Source of the DNA: a virus
Direction: 5' to 3' (one strand)
Length of the DNA: 63,557 nucleotides
Virus record (IMG/VR): IMGVR_UViG_3300046782_000096
Span: 1-63,557 of that record
Made by a program: the position numbers and the translations under genes. Positions within the stretch are counted from its first letter, which is position 1. Every line of letters begins with the position of its first letter. This document shows, piece by piece, positions 7,600 to 18,219 of the stretch. The notes under the pieces were generated by a model that ran no database searches, was not told the DNA's origin, and saw nothing but the letters and a program-made list of their open reading frames with translations.

Positions 7600-10500
7600 T
7601 GTTCTAATCTAGCAGCTTGTTTAGAGAAGTCTTCTTGTATTTTACTCCAATCTCTTTGGACCGCAGCAAGTCTGGAAGTTTTAATTGATCCAGCTAAAAG
7701 AGCATTACTAGTTATAGCTTTTACAGCCTTGCTGTGTTCTCTTGATGCTTTTATAAACTCTTTATCTAAATCTACTTTTTCTTGAATTGAATCTGGAACA
7801 TCCTTATCTTGACTCTTCAATAACTCTGCTTCTTTCTTAGCGTCTTCTAAACCAAGTTTACTTTGATAGTATTCTTTACCTGCCGCGAATTTTAGATCGT
7901 GGTTAAATATAGCAGAAAATACAGTAGCTTGAGACTCATCTACATCTAATCCCGCTTCCCGTATTTCTTCTTTTTCTACGTTCTTAAATAAAAGGTTAAG
8001 TACACCGGGATCATAAGACGATAATAAATGTCTAAGTGTTTCTGGATATACGTCTAAACCAATACTACTACGTAAACCACGCGCCCAAGTTTTATACATA
8101 TCACCGGTAGTCAATCGTCCAGCTTCAGAAGCGTATCCCTGAGTGTATTGTGGTGCCTCATGGATTTGTGATCCAAAAGCGGTTTGATTAAGGAAAGACT
8201 CATAACCGGGCCTAGCGATCGACGGCACCAACGCCCCGGCCAGATCGGCGGCAATCGTACCACTATCAGCACCCTCTTTACTCTCTATCGGATGCAACGG
8301 ACTAACGTTTTCTAATAGTAGATTCTTTAGTGTCCTACCAGCACTAGCCGCTGTTGTATCCCCCTCCGCAAGTCTAGTAGCCAACATACTTATTCCCCAT
8401 GCCAATCTAGGCATACCTAAACCTATTGGCAATTGGAATGGTGTATTTTCATCCCAAGGATTTGGTAAAACTACATTCTTAGCTAACGCATCATCGCTAA
8501 GCTTCTTAGCTTTATCATCTCCCATTATAGCCTTAACTGCTGCATACGCGCCAGCGGTACCTACTCCCATAAGCATCATACCCATAGCTGCACGCTTTGG
8601 TTCAATCTGTCCTTTCTCATTTTTAAGAGCAGACATTAATGCATCTAAACTAGTAATACCCACACGACTAAACGCAAACCAGCTATTTAAAATACGGCTA
8701 CCTTCTGAAGTCTGTTGATAGTCCAAAAGCCGCTTAGAGTAAAATGCCGCTTCTTTATCACTCATACCTTTAGCTAACGCAGACTCAAATGCAGCCACGC
8801 GACCCGCCATCATAGACCCGGTAGCAACTGCATCTTGAAAAGCTACTATATTCTTTAATCCACGTTTAATACTGTTAATTGTTCCCGGTTCCTGTCTATG
8901 CATCTCATCTCGTAATTTTTCTAATTTTTTAGCATTACTAAATTCATCACGAAAATTAAATCCACCACCAGCTTTCTCTAACCGATATAGTTTACCAGCA
9001 AAAGAATTTGGATTTGCTAAAGCATATTTTTCCATGTCTCCAATAGTAGCCGCTTCTGGAAGTACTCTATCCCATTTTAAATAAGCTGCCCATGCACCCA
9101 TAGGCCCGCCATATTTCATATAATTACCGATATAGCCCGGTATTAATTCTGATTTTCCCTGAAGCGCCATCATAGCCGGAATATATAAAGCATCGCGTAT
9201 GGCTGCATTAACCATAGCAAACGATGGTGACATTGCTGTATGAACACGACCATACGCCCCAGTTACTTTACCTATTCCTTTATGTAAACCCTCTAATGAT
9301 ACTGGGTTTTGCGATTCTTTAATCGCTCGCAGTTGTTGTGAGTCTTCTGGTAAAGTAATTACATACCGTTTATTTCCTTCATTATGTATAATTGATCTTG
9401 GTCCAGCAGCTACTTTTTTCATTTCACCTAGTAACTTACCACCCTTAATAGCATCTTCAGCTATATTGTCCATATCAAAAGAATGTACAGTTGCATTTAA
9501 CTTTTGATTTGGGTCTTGAGCCATATTTAGTAATACTTTAGTAGCTTCATTATCTGCTGCATCTTTAGATGAAAACAGCAGTTTATTAAAAATAGCTTGA
9601 ACAGGATCATCTATTGGTGTCTCTCGACCAGCATAAGCCATGCGATCAAAAGCACCTAACGGACTACCAAATACTTTTTGTGGTACTCGTATATCCTCAT
9701 CTGCCCAATCAGATTTAGGCATATAATATGGATTATCTTGCGCTCTCTGTTGTCGTACATCCGCCTCAGAGAAAGACCCACTCCGTAATTGATTCTCTGT
9801 TATACGCCTTCTAAGTTTATGAAATGCTTTATTAAAATCTTCTCCCATAGCATCAGAGAAACCTGCTTTATTGACACCTTTAATCGCTTTATATGCTTCT
9901 ACATTATTCATTCCCGTTATTGGGTCTACGTGTTGTTCTAACTTAGCCCCCGGTGCATCTACAATTGCTTTAAGCGCATGTAAATAATTACCAGTGAACG
10001 TACCCCGCCGCATTGCTAACTTAAGCGGAATACGCTTTGCGTCCGCTTCTGGTGTAAGCTTAATATTTTCTAATTCATATTTATCATTTGTTTTAAGAGC
10101 ATCTTTGCCTCTAATCCATTGAGAAAACATAGCCATATACTGACCTTCAGACATTCCATGTTTTTTAGATGCTGTTCTTAAAGCGTCCATAATAGGAGCA
10201 ATATAATTAGCTCCATCAGTATCTATTTCATGTTTCTGTCGCCCACGAAGTACAGTAAACGCCATGTACCCGTTTTTATCAGTTGTTACTTTAATACCAA
10301 GTCGTTCTAAATGCTCATTATAATTCTTTAAAGGCTCTATGGTATTAGACGCATATTGAAGAAACTTCTGTACCGCAGTTGGTTTTAGCGAATCCGGTCC
10401 TCTATTTAGTAAAGCTTTTCCGGTAGCTATTAACGACGGTGGTCTTTTCTCCCATTCTTTCGCTGCTTCTTTAGCCTCTTCCGCTGTAGTTATTGTTGGA

Positions 10501-13500
10501 CGAGAGAAACTAAGGTCTGTTTTACCAGTAAGTCTTTCATGCAGTTTTTGCAGTAAACTTGCTCTTTTAGGTTGATATTTTGCTAAAACATCCAAAAGTT
10601 TGTTGTTAAATGCTTCTACATCATTTAAATAATCTTTAGCACCTAAATGTCCTTTTCCGCCAACAAGTGAACGTACAAATTTTAAAAAGGCACTAACAAT
10701 TCTACCAAATACAGTAGGATTACGTTGTGCTAGCTTATTCAAAAATGCTTCATCGGTAAACGCATCACCTGTTAGATTAGCAACCATTTCTTCAATAGCT
10801 TTTTCAGTTTTTATATCTCCATAACCTTGATTTTCCCGCAGATGTTCTGCATAGTCTACTATTCTAGCATTTTGACGGTGCAACTCACGTACAAGTTCTT
10901 TGTATAATGCTGGATTCTCTTTTGCTAAATGGTGTATAAATTCGTGTGCTGCTATTGCTGTAGCTGGATGCGATGCAGTAGAACTAATCCATATATTTCC
11001 ATCACTATCAGCCATACCTTCAACTTTTGATATATGCGGTGTAAGATTTTTAAATACTCTAATCGAATGTCCTACAGCTTCTTTCCACCGATTTACTACA
11101 TCTCTAAGTTCTGGAGACAATGAATTAGTACGAATTTCTTCAAATTTTACATTGCTATTTTTCCCCGGCTTTGTAGCTTCTATATATTCTTTAAACATTT
11201 TCGACAACTTATTCGCAGCAGTTGTAGGCTGCGATATAAGATCAGAACGTACACCTAACTCACCCGATTTTGGATGCCCCGGTCCTCTATCCTCTAATAA
11301 CGCTAAATCTAATTTTGGTTTGGCGGATTTATTTTTGGCCGCCGCCCCGGCCTCACCTTTTTTTGGTATTGTCTTTTTTGGTGCCGGTGGTTGTTTCTTT
11401 AACTCATTTTTAGGCGGAACCTTTTTTCTTTCCGCATCTCTTTTAGCTGCATTAGCTTTTTCTTTCTGCCTAGCTGCCTCTTTCTTAGCTTCATCTGCCG
11501 CTGCCTTTGCCGCATCTTCTTTCTTTTTTTCCGCTAATGTTTTCTTTTGTAATGGTTTAGTTTTCTTTAACTTATCAGCTTCTTTCTGTGCCTTATCTGC
11601 CGCAGCTTGTGCATCCGCCGCTGCCTTATCAGCCTTATCTACTACCTTTAACGCCTCTTTATATTCCGCTTGCCGCCGCTGATAGTTAGTTTCTTCATCT
11701 TCTGCTTGTGCAGTTTCTTCAGCTTCTATTCTCGGATGCTGTCTATCATATTCATCTTGACGTTTTTTATACGCCTCTTGTTCTGCTGCTTCTCTTTCCT
11801 TTTCAGCCGCAATTCTCTTTTTCGCTTCTTCTGCAATACTATCCCTCTTAGCTGCATCAGCTTCTCTAAGTAAAACATTCTGTAATCTAATCTTAGGATG
11901 TTTATCCCGTTGTGCTACACGTTCTGCAAAGACATGTCTAACAGTACGCTTTTTTGCTGGATCAAGATACTCACCCGCTTTTGTTCTAATATCATTTTTT
12001 GATGGTGAAGAATCCGGTTTATCTTCCAGTAACTCACCAAGAGCCTCTACTTCTCTTGTATCTTTAGGATCAACTTCATGCAGTCTAATAAGCTCATCTG
12101 CTTGTCTTTCAATTTGCTCCTTTACTGGGTCTTGAGTTTTATATATTTCTCTCGCCCTAGTAAGTGCCGCCCGTAGTATTCCCAATGGATACCGAACGTC
12201 CATATGTGGCGCAGTTACTATTTCATGGTCAGAATACTTTGGACCCGGTTTAGTTGCTTTAAGTGTTTCAGCACGAGTTAAAGGTTCTGGTTCACTCTTA
12301 GCACCAGTTAACTCTTTTTCAAGTCTCGCTATTGTTTCTTTAAGATCACTTATATTTCTTTCAACTCTTGGTAAATGCTGTTTAGAACCTTCGCTCTTAG
12401 AATACTGTACATGACTAGCTTGTTCTGAAGCTAGTAACTTCTTAAATGTATCAATACTACGTTGTATAGATTCAGCACTTCTCGGTGCTGGTTGAGCTTT
12501 TAAAACATTAGTTGCCGCCGGTGGTTGTTCTACCGGTTTTGTTTCTCCTGTTTCCACTGGTGTTTCAACTGCACCCGTTGTACCTGTTGCTATTTCAGTT
12601 TCAAGTTGTTTTATTTGTCTAGCATAATCATCCATTGCAAGAGTTGTTGTTTTTGTACCAAATTTATCATGTATTTCTTTTGTATGAGCAGCTAATTTAG
12701 CTTTTAATTCCGCTAATTGCGCTTCTTTACCAGTTGCACCCGCTGTACGCTTTCTACCTGCATCTATAACATCTTGTGCCTGCTTTAATGACAGATTATC
12801 AATAAACGCATCTTTATACCCAAGTGATTTTAACTCATCTTTCATTTCTTGAGTAACAGCACCACCAATTTCTGCCTCTGGTCCAGTACCATTCGCTATA
12901 TGATCTTTTGCCTCATCTAAAGACATTTCTTTAAATATTTGGGCATCATCCCAACCCAGTTCTTTTAACTGAGCTAACATCTCTTTTGTAATACCAGTAT
13001 CACCAATACCACCGGGCATTCCCGCTAGCATTTTATCAGCCGCAATTGTGGCGTCACTTCTAACTGGTTGTCCAGTTTCTGTTGGTGGTCCACCCGGTGG
13101 TGTAACCGGTGCAGTTTTCTTTGCTGCTGCTTCTGCTTCTATTTGCGATGTTTGTTGTTCTGTTTTAAGTTCAAGTATTTTATCATCTATAGCTTTAATT
13201 CTAAGTTCTGCTTCATGTGCATAATCAGGGTTACCATTCTGTAATCTAACTTGTTTTTCACGTTCTATATTTAACTTATCTATTAAAGCACTATTATCTA
13301 CTACCTTTGGTGCAGTTGATTCCGGTGCTACTCCCGGTGCTGCTTGCGTACCTCCAGCATGTCTTTCACGCCACTGAGTAGTAAAATCTGCTTTAGCTTT
13401 ATCTCTATCAGCTTTAGATACACCATCAGCATCTAGTCTTTCATTTAATTCTTTTAATGCTGAATCTAGTGCAACATCTGCCATTGCTGGCGAAGTATCT

Positions 13501-15122
13501 GGTGCTGCTGCACTCTTATCAAATACCTCTTTAAATACCGCTTGTGCTTCTAGATTAAGGTGTATACTTGGCGTAACGGTAAAGCCTCCTGCCGCCGCGC
13601 CGCCCCCACCCGCGCCCGCAGCACCCGCACCACCCTCCGCGCCCGCTGTAGCCGTTCCTGTTGCCTTCTCAGGGGCTTTCTCCCCGGCGCGCAGACCACC
13701 CGGCACACCCAGTATCGAACCTGCGGCACCAGCCTCTTCATAAGCTTGTAACGCTTCTGGACTAGCTAAGTCTTCTCCACGACCTAAACGACCAGCCGCA
13801 GTACCTGCCACATTAGCAGTAGCCGCAGCAGCAGCACTCTTACCAGTACGAGTTAAAATATTACCAGTATAACCACCGGGACCACCACCAAATGCACGTT
13901 TAATTCCCTTAGCTTCAACAGCTAATGGTAATGCACCTTGTGCAAAACCACCTGTAGCAGATTTTAAAACATCTATACCAGAAGGTGTTTCACCTTTCTC
14001 CATACCCGCAGTAACAGTTTGACCCGCACTACTAATAGCACCCTGTGCGCCAAATGTACCAACCTCACCTACTGTTGCCGCAGTTTTACCAACAGTTGAA
14101 CTTACAAAGTCTTTTACTGCTTGTTTACCAGCCAATTCAGCCGCTGCCGCTGTACCACCTTCTGCGAGAACTTTATCAGCCGCTATTTTAGCTGCCTTAC
14201 CAGCAAGAGAGTCCGCAGCAGTACTGCCTAACATTGTAACAGCTTTAGTAGTAAGACCTTTAGCTACTTTACCAACACCACCACCTAAAGCAAGAAATGG
14301 GATAACTTCTCCTATAACACCACCTGCCCAATCAGTCCAACTAGCTCTATCATTCATTACATCATGGAAACTCGGTGTACCATGCTTCTGTTGATACGCT
14401 TCTATTTCTTTTTGACTCGCTATTGATTTTGACGCTGACTCCATGTCAGTCTTACCGGGTCCATACATTTGATATATTAAATTCGCTTTATCAGCAGTAG
14501 CACCTAAATCAGCTACAGCATTTTTTGCACCTTGAAGCATATTACCAAAAAATCCCGATGACGCTGGTGGTGCGCTAGTCCTTGATTTAAACTTTGCTTC
14601 TTCTGCGGCTATTCTATTTCTTACTTGCGGTAAAAAATTATATACATCATTTTTAAAATCTGCTATCATCGCTTTCTTTTTATCTGCATCTAATGTTATT
14701 CCTTGAGAAGTAGCAGTACCTAAAATATCTTCCATATACGGTTTAACATAAGAATATATATCGCTATCTTTCAGATTAGCAGTAGTATTATGTCCATTCT
14801 CATCGCTTAATAATTGCTGTACAACATATTCTTCAAATCTTGGAGCTTTTATAATTGGTTGCTGTATCGGTGGCTTATTCAAACGTCCACCACGACCAAC
14901 TGTGTAGCCGGGTTGTATATAACCAGCAGTATGTTGCGGTGGAGTAGGCATAGCACTTGGTGGTGCTGGACCATATTGTGTTGGTTGTGGAGCAGCACTA
15001 GTACCATCCATTTGAGATGGTGTACCAGCACCAAAACCTCCTCCCGGTCCACCATAGGGATTAGGCGCAGTATTTAAATTATCTAACTCTACATGCGGAA
15101 TATAGGAGTTTGTATCATCCAT
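7596..15122 (-). CDS. Giant internal virion / ejection protein with HExxH metalloprotease motif
   Basis: 2508 aa, start ATG preceded by AGGAATT. The N-terminus is Pro/Gly-rich; residues about 240-460 are Ala/Gly-rich with hydrophobic stretches; about 510-1000 is mostly helical. A long Lys/Ala/Glu coiled coil (about 1090-1270) precedes an HEFIHH motif (H1393, E1394, H1397) with downstream EEM acidic residues, typical of zinc metallopeptidases. Residues about 1600-2200 resemble the large polyvalent (LPD38-like) virion proteins, ending with a hydrophobic segment near 2170 and a charged C-terminus. Such proteins are packaged in podovirus heads and injected with the DNA. A GC-rich patch encodes residues about 462-509. 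The LPD38 resemblance is by eye. Confidence 0.85.
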   Translation of the reverse strand: MDDTNSYIPHVELDNLNTAPNPYGGPGGGFGAGTPSQMDGTSAAPQPTQYGPAPPSAMPTPPQHTAGYIQPGYTVGRGGRLNKPPIQQPIIKAPRFEEYVVQQLLSDENGHNTTANLKDSDIYSYVKPYMEDILGTATSQGITLDADKKKAMIADFKNDVYNFLPQVRNRIAAEEAKFKSRTSAPPASSGFFGNMLQGAKNAVADLGATADKANLIYQMYGPGKTDMESASKSIASQKEIEAYQQKHGTPSFHDVMNDRASWTDWAGGVIGEVIPFLALGGGVGKVAKGLTTKAVTMLGSTAADSLAGKAAKIAADKVLAEGGTAAAAELAGKQAVKDFVSSTVGKTAATVGEVGTFGAQGAISSAGQTVTAGMEKGETPSGIDVLKSATGGFAQGALPLAVEAKGIKRAFGGGPGGYTGNILTRTGKSAAAAATANVAGTAAGRLGRGEDLASPEALQAYEEAGAAGSILGVPGGLRAGEKAPEKATGTATAGAEGGAGAAGAGGGGAAAGGFTVTPSIHLNLEAQAVFKEVFDKSAAAPDTSPAMADVALDSALKELNERLDADGVSKADRDKAKADFTTQWRERHAGGTQAAPGVAPESTAPKVVDNSALIDKLNIEREKQVRLQNGNPDYAHEAELRIKAIDDKILELKTEQQTSQIEAEAAAKKTAPVTPPGGPPTETGQPVRSDATIAADKMLAGMPGGIGDTGITKEMLAQLKELGWDDAQIFKEMSLDEAKDHIANGTGPEAEIGGAVTQEMKDELKSLGYKDAFIDNLSLKQAQDVIDAGRKRTAGATGKEAQLAELKAKLAAHTKEIHDKFGTKTTTLAMDDYARQIKQLETEIATGTTGAVETPVETGETKPVEQPPAATNVLKAQPAPRSAESIQRSIDTFKKLLASEQASHVQYSKSEGSKQHLPRVERNISDLKETIARLEKELTGAKSEPEPLTRAETLKATKPGPKYSDHEIVTAPHMDVRYPLGILRAALTRAREIYKTQDPVKEQIERQADELIRLHEVDPKDTREVEALGELLEDKPDSSPSKNDIRTKAGEYLDPAKKRTVRHVFAERVAQRDKHPKIRLQNVLLREADAAKRDSIAEEAKKRIAAEKEREAAEQEAYKKRQDEYDRQHPRIEAEETAQAEDEETNYQRRQAEYKEALKVVDKADKAAADAQAAADKAQKEADKLKKTKPLQKKTLAEKKKEDAAKAAADEAKKEAARQKEKANAAKRDAERKKVPPKNELKKQPPAPKKTIPKKGEAGAAAKNKSAKPKLDLALLEDRGPGHPKSGELGVRSDLISQPTTAANKLSKMFKEYIEATKPGKNSNVKFEEIRTNSLSPELRDVVNRWKEAVGHSIRVFKNLTPHISKVEGMADSDGNIWISSTASHPATAIAAHEFIHHLAKENPALYKELVRELHRQNARIVDYAEHLRENQGYGDIKTEKAIEEMVANLTGDAFTDEAFLNKLAQRNPTVFGRIVSAFLKFVRSLVGGKGHLGAKDYLNDVEAFNNKLLDVLAKYQPKRASLLQKLHERLTGKTDLSFSRPTITTAEEAKEAAKEWEKRPPSLIATGKALLNRGPDSLKPTAVQKFLQYASNTIEPLKNYNEHLERLGIKVTTDKNGYMAFTVLRGRQKHEIDTDGANYIAPIMDALRTASKKHGMSEGQYMAMFSQWIRGKDALKTNDKYELENIKLTPEADAKRIPLKLAMRRGTFTGNYLHALKAIVDAPGAKLEQHVDPITGMNNVEAYKAIKGVNKAGFSDAMGEDFNKAFHKLRRRITENQLRSGSFSEADVRQQRAQDNPYYMPKSDWADEDIRVPQKVFGSPLGAFDRMAYAGRETPIDDPVQAIFNKLLFSSKDAADNEATKVLLNMAQDPNQKLNATVHSFDMDNIAEDAIKGGKLLGEMKKVAAGPRSIIHNEGNKRYVITLPEDSQQLRAIKESQNPVSLEGLHKGIGKVTGAYGRVHTAMSPSFAMVNAAIRDALYIPAMMALQGKSELIPGYIGNYMKYGGPMGAWAAYLKWDRVLPEAATIGDMEKYALANPNSFAGKLYRLEKAGGGFNFRDEFSNAKKLEKLRDEMHRQEPGTINSIKRGLKNIVAFQDAVATGSMMAGRVAAFESALAKGMSDKEAAFYSKRLLDYQQTSEGSRILNSWFAFSRVGITSLDALMSALKNEKGQIEPKRAAMGMMLMGVGTAGAYAAVKAIMGDDKAKKLSDDALAKNVVLPNPWDENTPFQLPIGLGMPRLAWGISMLATRLAEGDTTAASAGRTLKNLLLENVSPLHPIESKEGADSGTIAADLAGALVPSIARPGYESFLNQTAFGSQIHEAPQYTQGYASEAGRLTTGDMYKTWARGLRSSIGLDVYPETLRHLLSSYDPGVLNLLFKNVEKEEIREAGLDVDESQATVFSAIFNHDLKFAAGKEYYQSKLGLEDAKKEAELLKSQDKDVPDSIQEKVDLDKEFIKASREHSKAVKAITSNALLAGSIKTSRLAAVQRDWSKIQEDFSKQAARLEH

Positions 15123-15131
15123 AGATAATTC

Positions 15132-15512
15132 CTAAACTTCGTCAACGATCCGGCGCAATGCCGAACGTACTAAATCTCTACCATAACCACGATATGTTGC
15201 AATATCTTTAGAAGAAGACTTATCTATAAGAGCCATTGGCTCTATTTCTTCAGCAACTAAAGTAGGTTTTTTACCATACATGTCAGCTATATGTTTACTA
15301 TTTTTAGATACAGGTTTTGCTTTAATACCCTTATCGCCAACAGTTACATACGCTTTTTTAATACCATCTACATCACTAGGCGAAACATACTCAAGGTAAT
15401 TGTACAGAAGCTTGGTTGTTGCCGCCCGTTCTATGAGGGTTCGCCCCTTGGATGTATTTGTTAAATCTTTCCCCTGCGGGGTTATCTCCGGCTTGTAAGA
15501 TTGAGTGGACAT
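15132..15512 (-). CDS. Small virion-module protein overlapping the transglycosylase gene
   Basis: 126 aa. If it starts at the ATG at 15512 it overlaps the upstream transglycosylase-like gene by 122 bp in another frame, which is large for this genome. No good downstream ATG keeps most of the protein, and both frames look coding in the overlap. Mostly charged and helical, no known motif. It lies directly upstream of the giant ejection protein (9-bp gap), so it may be a chaperone or minor internal protein. Confidence 0.65.
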   Translation of the reverse strand: MSTQSYKPEITPQGKDLTNTSKGRTLIERAATTKLLYNYLEYVSPSDVDGIKKAYVTVGDKGIKAKPVSKNSKHIADMYGKKPTLVAEEIEPMALIDKSSSKDIATYRGYGRDLVRSALRRIVDEV

Positions 15513-16149
15513 ATTCGCTCACCGTTTGTGGTTTTCTACCTGATTTATAAACTAAATCACTACCATCAGCATTTTTAATATTATCATTCCAAACTGCGGG
15601 ATTATGTGCTAATCCCGGTTGATAGTGATTAGCTATTGCTTTATAAGGATCATTACCGTGTTTAGCTAATGATAATGCTAAATCAGCCCGCATTTTTTCT
15701 TCTTGTATTTCTGGCGGCGCATCCATTGCCCTTGGATATCCCTTATAATTATTCCATGTTCCTTCCGTATATTGATATAAACCAGAAGCACTACTATCAC
15801 CATGATTATAAGGTAATCTATCTTTTTTACCCGGATAATTTTTAGGATCACCACCAGATTCTACTGCCTTAAATTTTGGTAATAAATAATCAACTATATC
15901 ATTTGGTGTTGTATCTGGATGTATACCAAAACCATTTGGTCCAATACCTTTTTGCGTAGGATACGCCTGTTGTGGCACTTGTTGTGATATAGGTGGTGGC
16001 AACCCTCTTGGTGCATTAGCAGGACTCGGTGGCGCACCCGATGGACTACCATAAGGCATAGAATGATCTGAAGGCATAGGTGGCGGCAATGCAGACGCTC
16101 CCGGTGCTTGTCCCGGTGTTGGTGAACTACCATAAGGCATAGGATTCAT
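15391..16149 (-). CDS. Virion-associated lytic transglycosylase (SLT-like)
   Basis: 252 aa. A Pro/Met-rich N-terminal 60 residues is followed by a lysozyme-like domain: AVESGGDP with candidate catalytic Glu97, then SASGLYQYTEGTW at about 120-133 (the SxxGxxQ-type motif of SLT enzymes), then A..NHYQPG. In podoviruses such domains sit in ejected proteins and open the peptidoglycan for DNA entry. Coupled to the upstream gene by a four-base overlap. It is the only peptidoglycan-cleaving domain I can identify in the genome. Confidence 0.85.
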   Translation of the reverse strand: MNPMPYGSSPTPGQAPGASALPPPMPSDHSMPYGSPSGAPPSPANAPRGLPPPISQQVPQQAYPTQKGIGPNGFGIHPDTTPNDIVDYLLPKFKAVESGGDPKNYPGKKDRLPYNHGDSSASGLYQYTEGTWNNYKGYPRAMDAPPEIQEEKMRADLALSLAKHGNDPYKAIANHYQPGLAHNPAVWNDNIKNADGSDLVYKSGRKPQTVSEYVHSILQAGDNPAGERFNKYIQGANPHRTGGNNQASVQLP

Positions 16150-17315
16150 ACACCACCTACTGTTCGCTTAACTTGTCCCCTCACTCTATCTGTATTATAT
16201 GGACTTACAGGCATATCATCAGGAGTTTTTGTTGGAACCCACGGTGGCGTTACCGATCTTGGAACAGTAATAGGCTGTCCTACCGTTACCGATGGTGTAC
16301 CATATTGTTTTGTTGCCGGATGACTTACCGCTGTACTATATCCAACTTCTGGATTTGTTTCAACTGCACCTTCTCCCGGTCCACTAAAACCATATGCATC
16401 ATTAGGTGTTTGAAGTGAAGTACGCTGCTCTACAGGTGCAAATGGTTCAGGTGCATAATCTTGTCCTTTTAAAAATTGACTCGTAATATCTGGTAATCCA
16501 CTATAATTTGATTTAAGGCTAATTGGTGATTGTGATTGTCCCGGTACTATTGTTCTAGGTATTGCTGCTTGTGCTGGCACTCCACCTGCTACTGTTCCTG
16601 TTTGCGTAGGCGTTACTAATGCTCCTGCCGGTGCTGTAGGCGCTGCTGGTGGTTGCGGTGGTCCTGTATTAGTTGCTCCCGGTCCTGTTCCATCAGCCCA
16701 TCTAAATCCTCCTGTTTTTCCCGGTGTTGGTACTGGCATACCCGGTCCCGATTGTCCTCGCTGTGATTGCCCACTATCATCTTCTTCTTCCCCTAAACCG
16801 GGATTTAACATTCTACCAAGACTCATTCCAGTTGTTGGGTCTACATTACCAGACCCACCATATGGGTATCCAGCATACGGTGACCATCCAAATTTATGCG
16901 TATCCCCCGCAGATAATATACCTTTAAACCCCAATACTGGATTAATTTTTCCTGATGCTACTCCCGTTGCCCAAATACGCTCTGCTGGTTTTAAATTATT
17001 AAAATTCAGATTTACCTTACCACCAGTCATTTGAGAAACGTAATCGCTAAATTCTTTTTGGGCACCTGCATCTCCCATCATTGCAAAATTTGCTATCATT
17101 TGCATATGAGCTGTTTGAGTCGCAAGTTGTCTTTGTTGTTCTTCTTGTTCAACTTCTTTCTGTCTATGTGGCATATACCATTTAGCAAATTCAGCATTTA
17201 AATCTGAATCTCTAAAAGTACGTTGCGCTGTAGCTAAATCAATAGCCTGTTTTTGTCCTTCCTGCTGTCCTTGGACGTAGGAGCCAAATGGATTAGCATA
17301 AACTATATTAGCCAT
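16146..17315 (-). CDS. Putative internal virion (ejection) protein, Pro/Gly-rich
   Basis: 389 aa. The N-terminal 100 residues are helical and Gln/Ala-rich (EQEEQQRQLATQ), followed by a long Pro/Gly/Thr-rich low-complexity region (about 180-389). The position between the transglycosylase and the next helical virion protein suggests an ejection-complex component like the T7 gp14-16 or P22 gp7/16/20 sets. No family recognised directly. Confidence 0.7.
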   Translation of the reverse strand: MANIVYANPFGSYVQGQQEGQKQAIDLATAQRTFRDSDLNAEFAKWYMPHRQKEVEQEEQQRQLATQTAHMQMIANFAMMGDAGAQKEFSDYVSQMTGGKVNLNFNNLKPAERIWATGVASGKINPVLGFKGILSAGDTHKFGWSPYAGYPYGGSGNVDPTTGMSLGRMLNPGLGEEEDDSGQSQRGQSGPGMPVPTPGKTGGFRWADGTGPGATNTGPPQPPAAPTAPAGALVTPTQTGTVAGGVPAQAAIPRTIVPGQSQSPISLKSNYSGLPDITSQFLKGQDYAPEPFAPVEQRTSLQTPNDAYGFSGPGEGAVETNPEVGYSTAVSHPATKQYGTPSVTVGQPITVPRSVTPPWVPTKTPDDMPVSPYNTDRVRGQVKRTVGGV

Positions 17316-17325
17316 AATAAATCTC

Positions 17326-18219
17326 CTACGCTACATTCGCTGCTCGGTTTAAGTTTTCATTAGATTGTTCTACTTCACCAGCTTTACCTTCTCTACCTTT
17401 ATTATAATCTTTTACATCATATTTTTCTCTATAGTTTTTAAGGTCTTGTGTAAATTGTTCTCTACCAGCCATAGTAGCAAGTCCATTAGATAATTGACCA
17501 AACTGACCAGCCTTTTGTGCTCTTACTTCACTAAGACCCTTAACAGAAGTAGCTAAACCTTCTCGCGCAGCATTACCAACATGAATACCTATATTAAGTA
17601 TTTCAGCTTGATGAGCATGACGTTGTTCATCATACATCATTTTACGATTATCCTCAAATCTAAATCCTAAATTCCATCCTTCAAGTTCAGAATTAAAACG
17701 TGCTATTGCGAATTTGTAATCAACTCTTCGTCCATGTCCTACATTATAGCGTCCTACTTTACGACGTGTATTTAACCATTCTCTATCTAATTGAAATGCT
17801 GCCTTAGATTGACCGCGACCAACAGCAGCACGATAATCTAACTGTCCAAATTGAGGAGTGTAAGTTCCAGCAGTATAATAAGGACGATTTCTAGATTCAG
17901 CTAAAGAATCACCTAAGTATTTTTTATATCCTTGAAATGTTCCTGCCGGTGCAGTTGGTGGATTAGGTAATAAAAATCCATCATTATCTACACTTTCGCT
18001 AAGTACCCCTCTTTCCCAAAAATTAAAGTCTTTACTATTTTCGTTATAATATCCTCTTGCTAAAGTTACATCTCTTTCAAGTTGTAATACTTGTTCAAAA
18101 GCAGTAAGACCAGCAGCAACATTAGCTCCCATTGAAAAAGCAGAAACAGCCGGATTACTACTTCTAGCTGGTGATTCAGTTGTCCATTTAGAAGTAGTAG
18201 AAGCTTCTGGACTAGCCAT
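17326..18219 (-). CDS. Putative internal virion protein A (paralogue of the next gene)
   Basis: 297 aa, helical and Ala/Arg-rich. Near the C-terminus it carries GLATS, 19 residues, then NGLATMAGR. The protein from the adjacent gene (18212-18949) has the same signature with identical 19-residue spacing (GLATS...NGLATHAGY). This suggests an ancient tandem duplication. A role in the ejection complex is inferred from its place next to the transglycosylase. Starts inside the end of its upstream neighbour. Confidence 0.72.
   Translation of the reverse strand: MASPEASTTSKWTTESPARSSNPAVSAFSMGANVAAGLTAFEQVLQLERDVTLARGYYNENSKDFNFWERGVLSESVDNDGFLLPNPPTAPAGTFQGYKKYLGDSLAESRNRPYYTAGTYTPQFGQLDYRAAVGRGQSKAAFQLDREWLNTRRKVGRYNVGHGRRVDYKFAIARFNSELEGWNLGFRFEDNRKMMYDEQRHAHQAEILNIGIHVGNAAREGLATSVKGLSEVRAQKAGQFGQLSNGLATMAGREQFTQDLKNYREKYDVKDYNKGREGKAGEVEQSNENLNRAANVA

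Noticed and set aside
10900-11682. 260-aa plus-strand frame inside the giant virion gene
   Set aside because: Antisense shadow of the Lys/Ala coiled coil; Ser/Phe/Ala-rich with no start signal.
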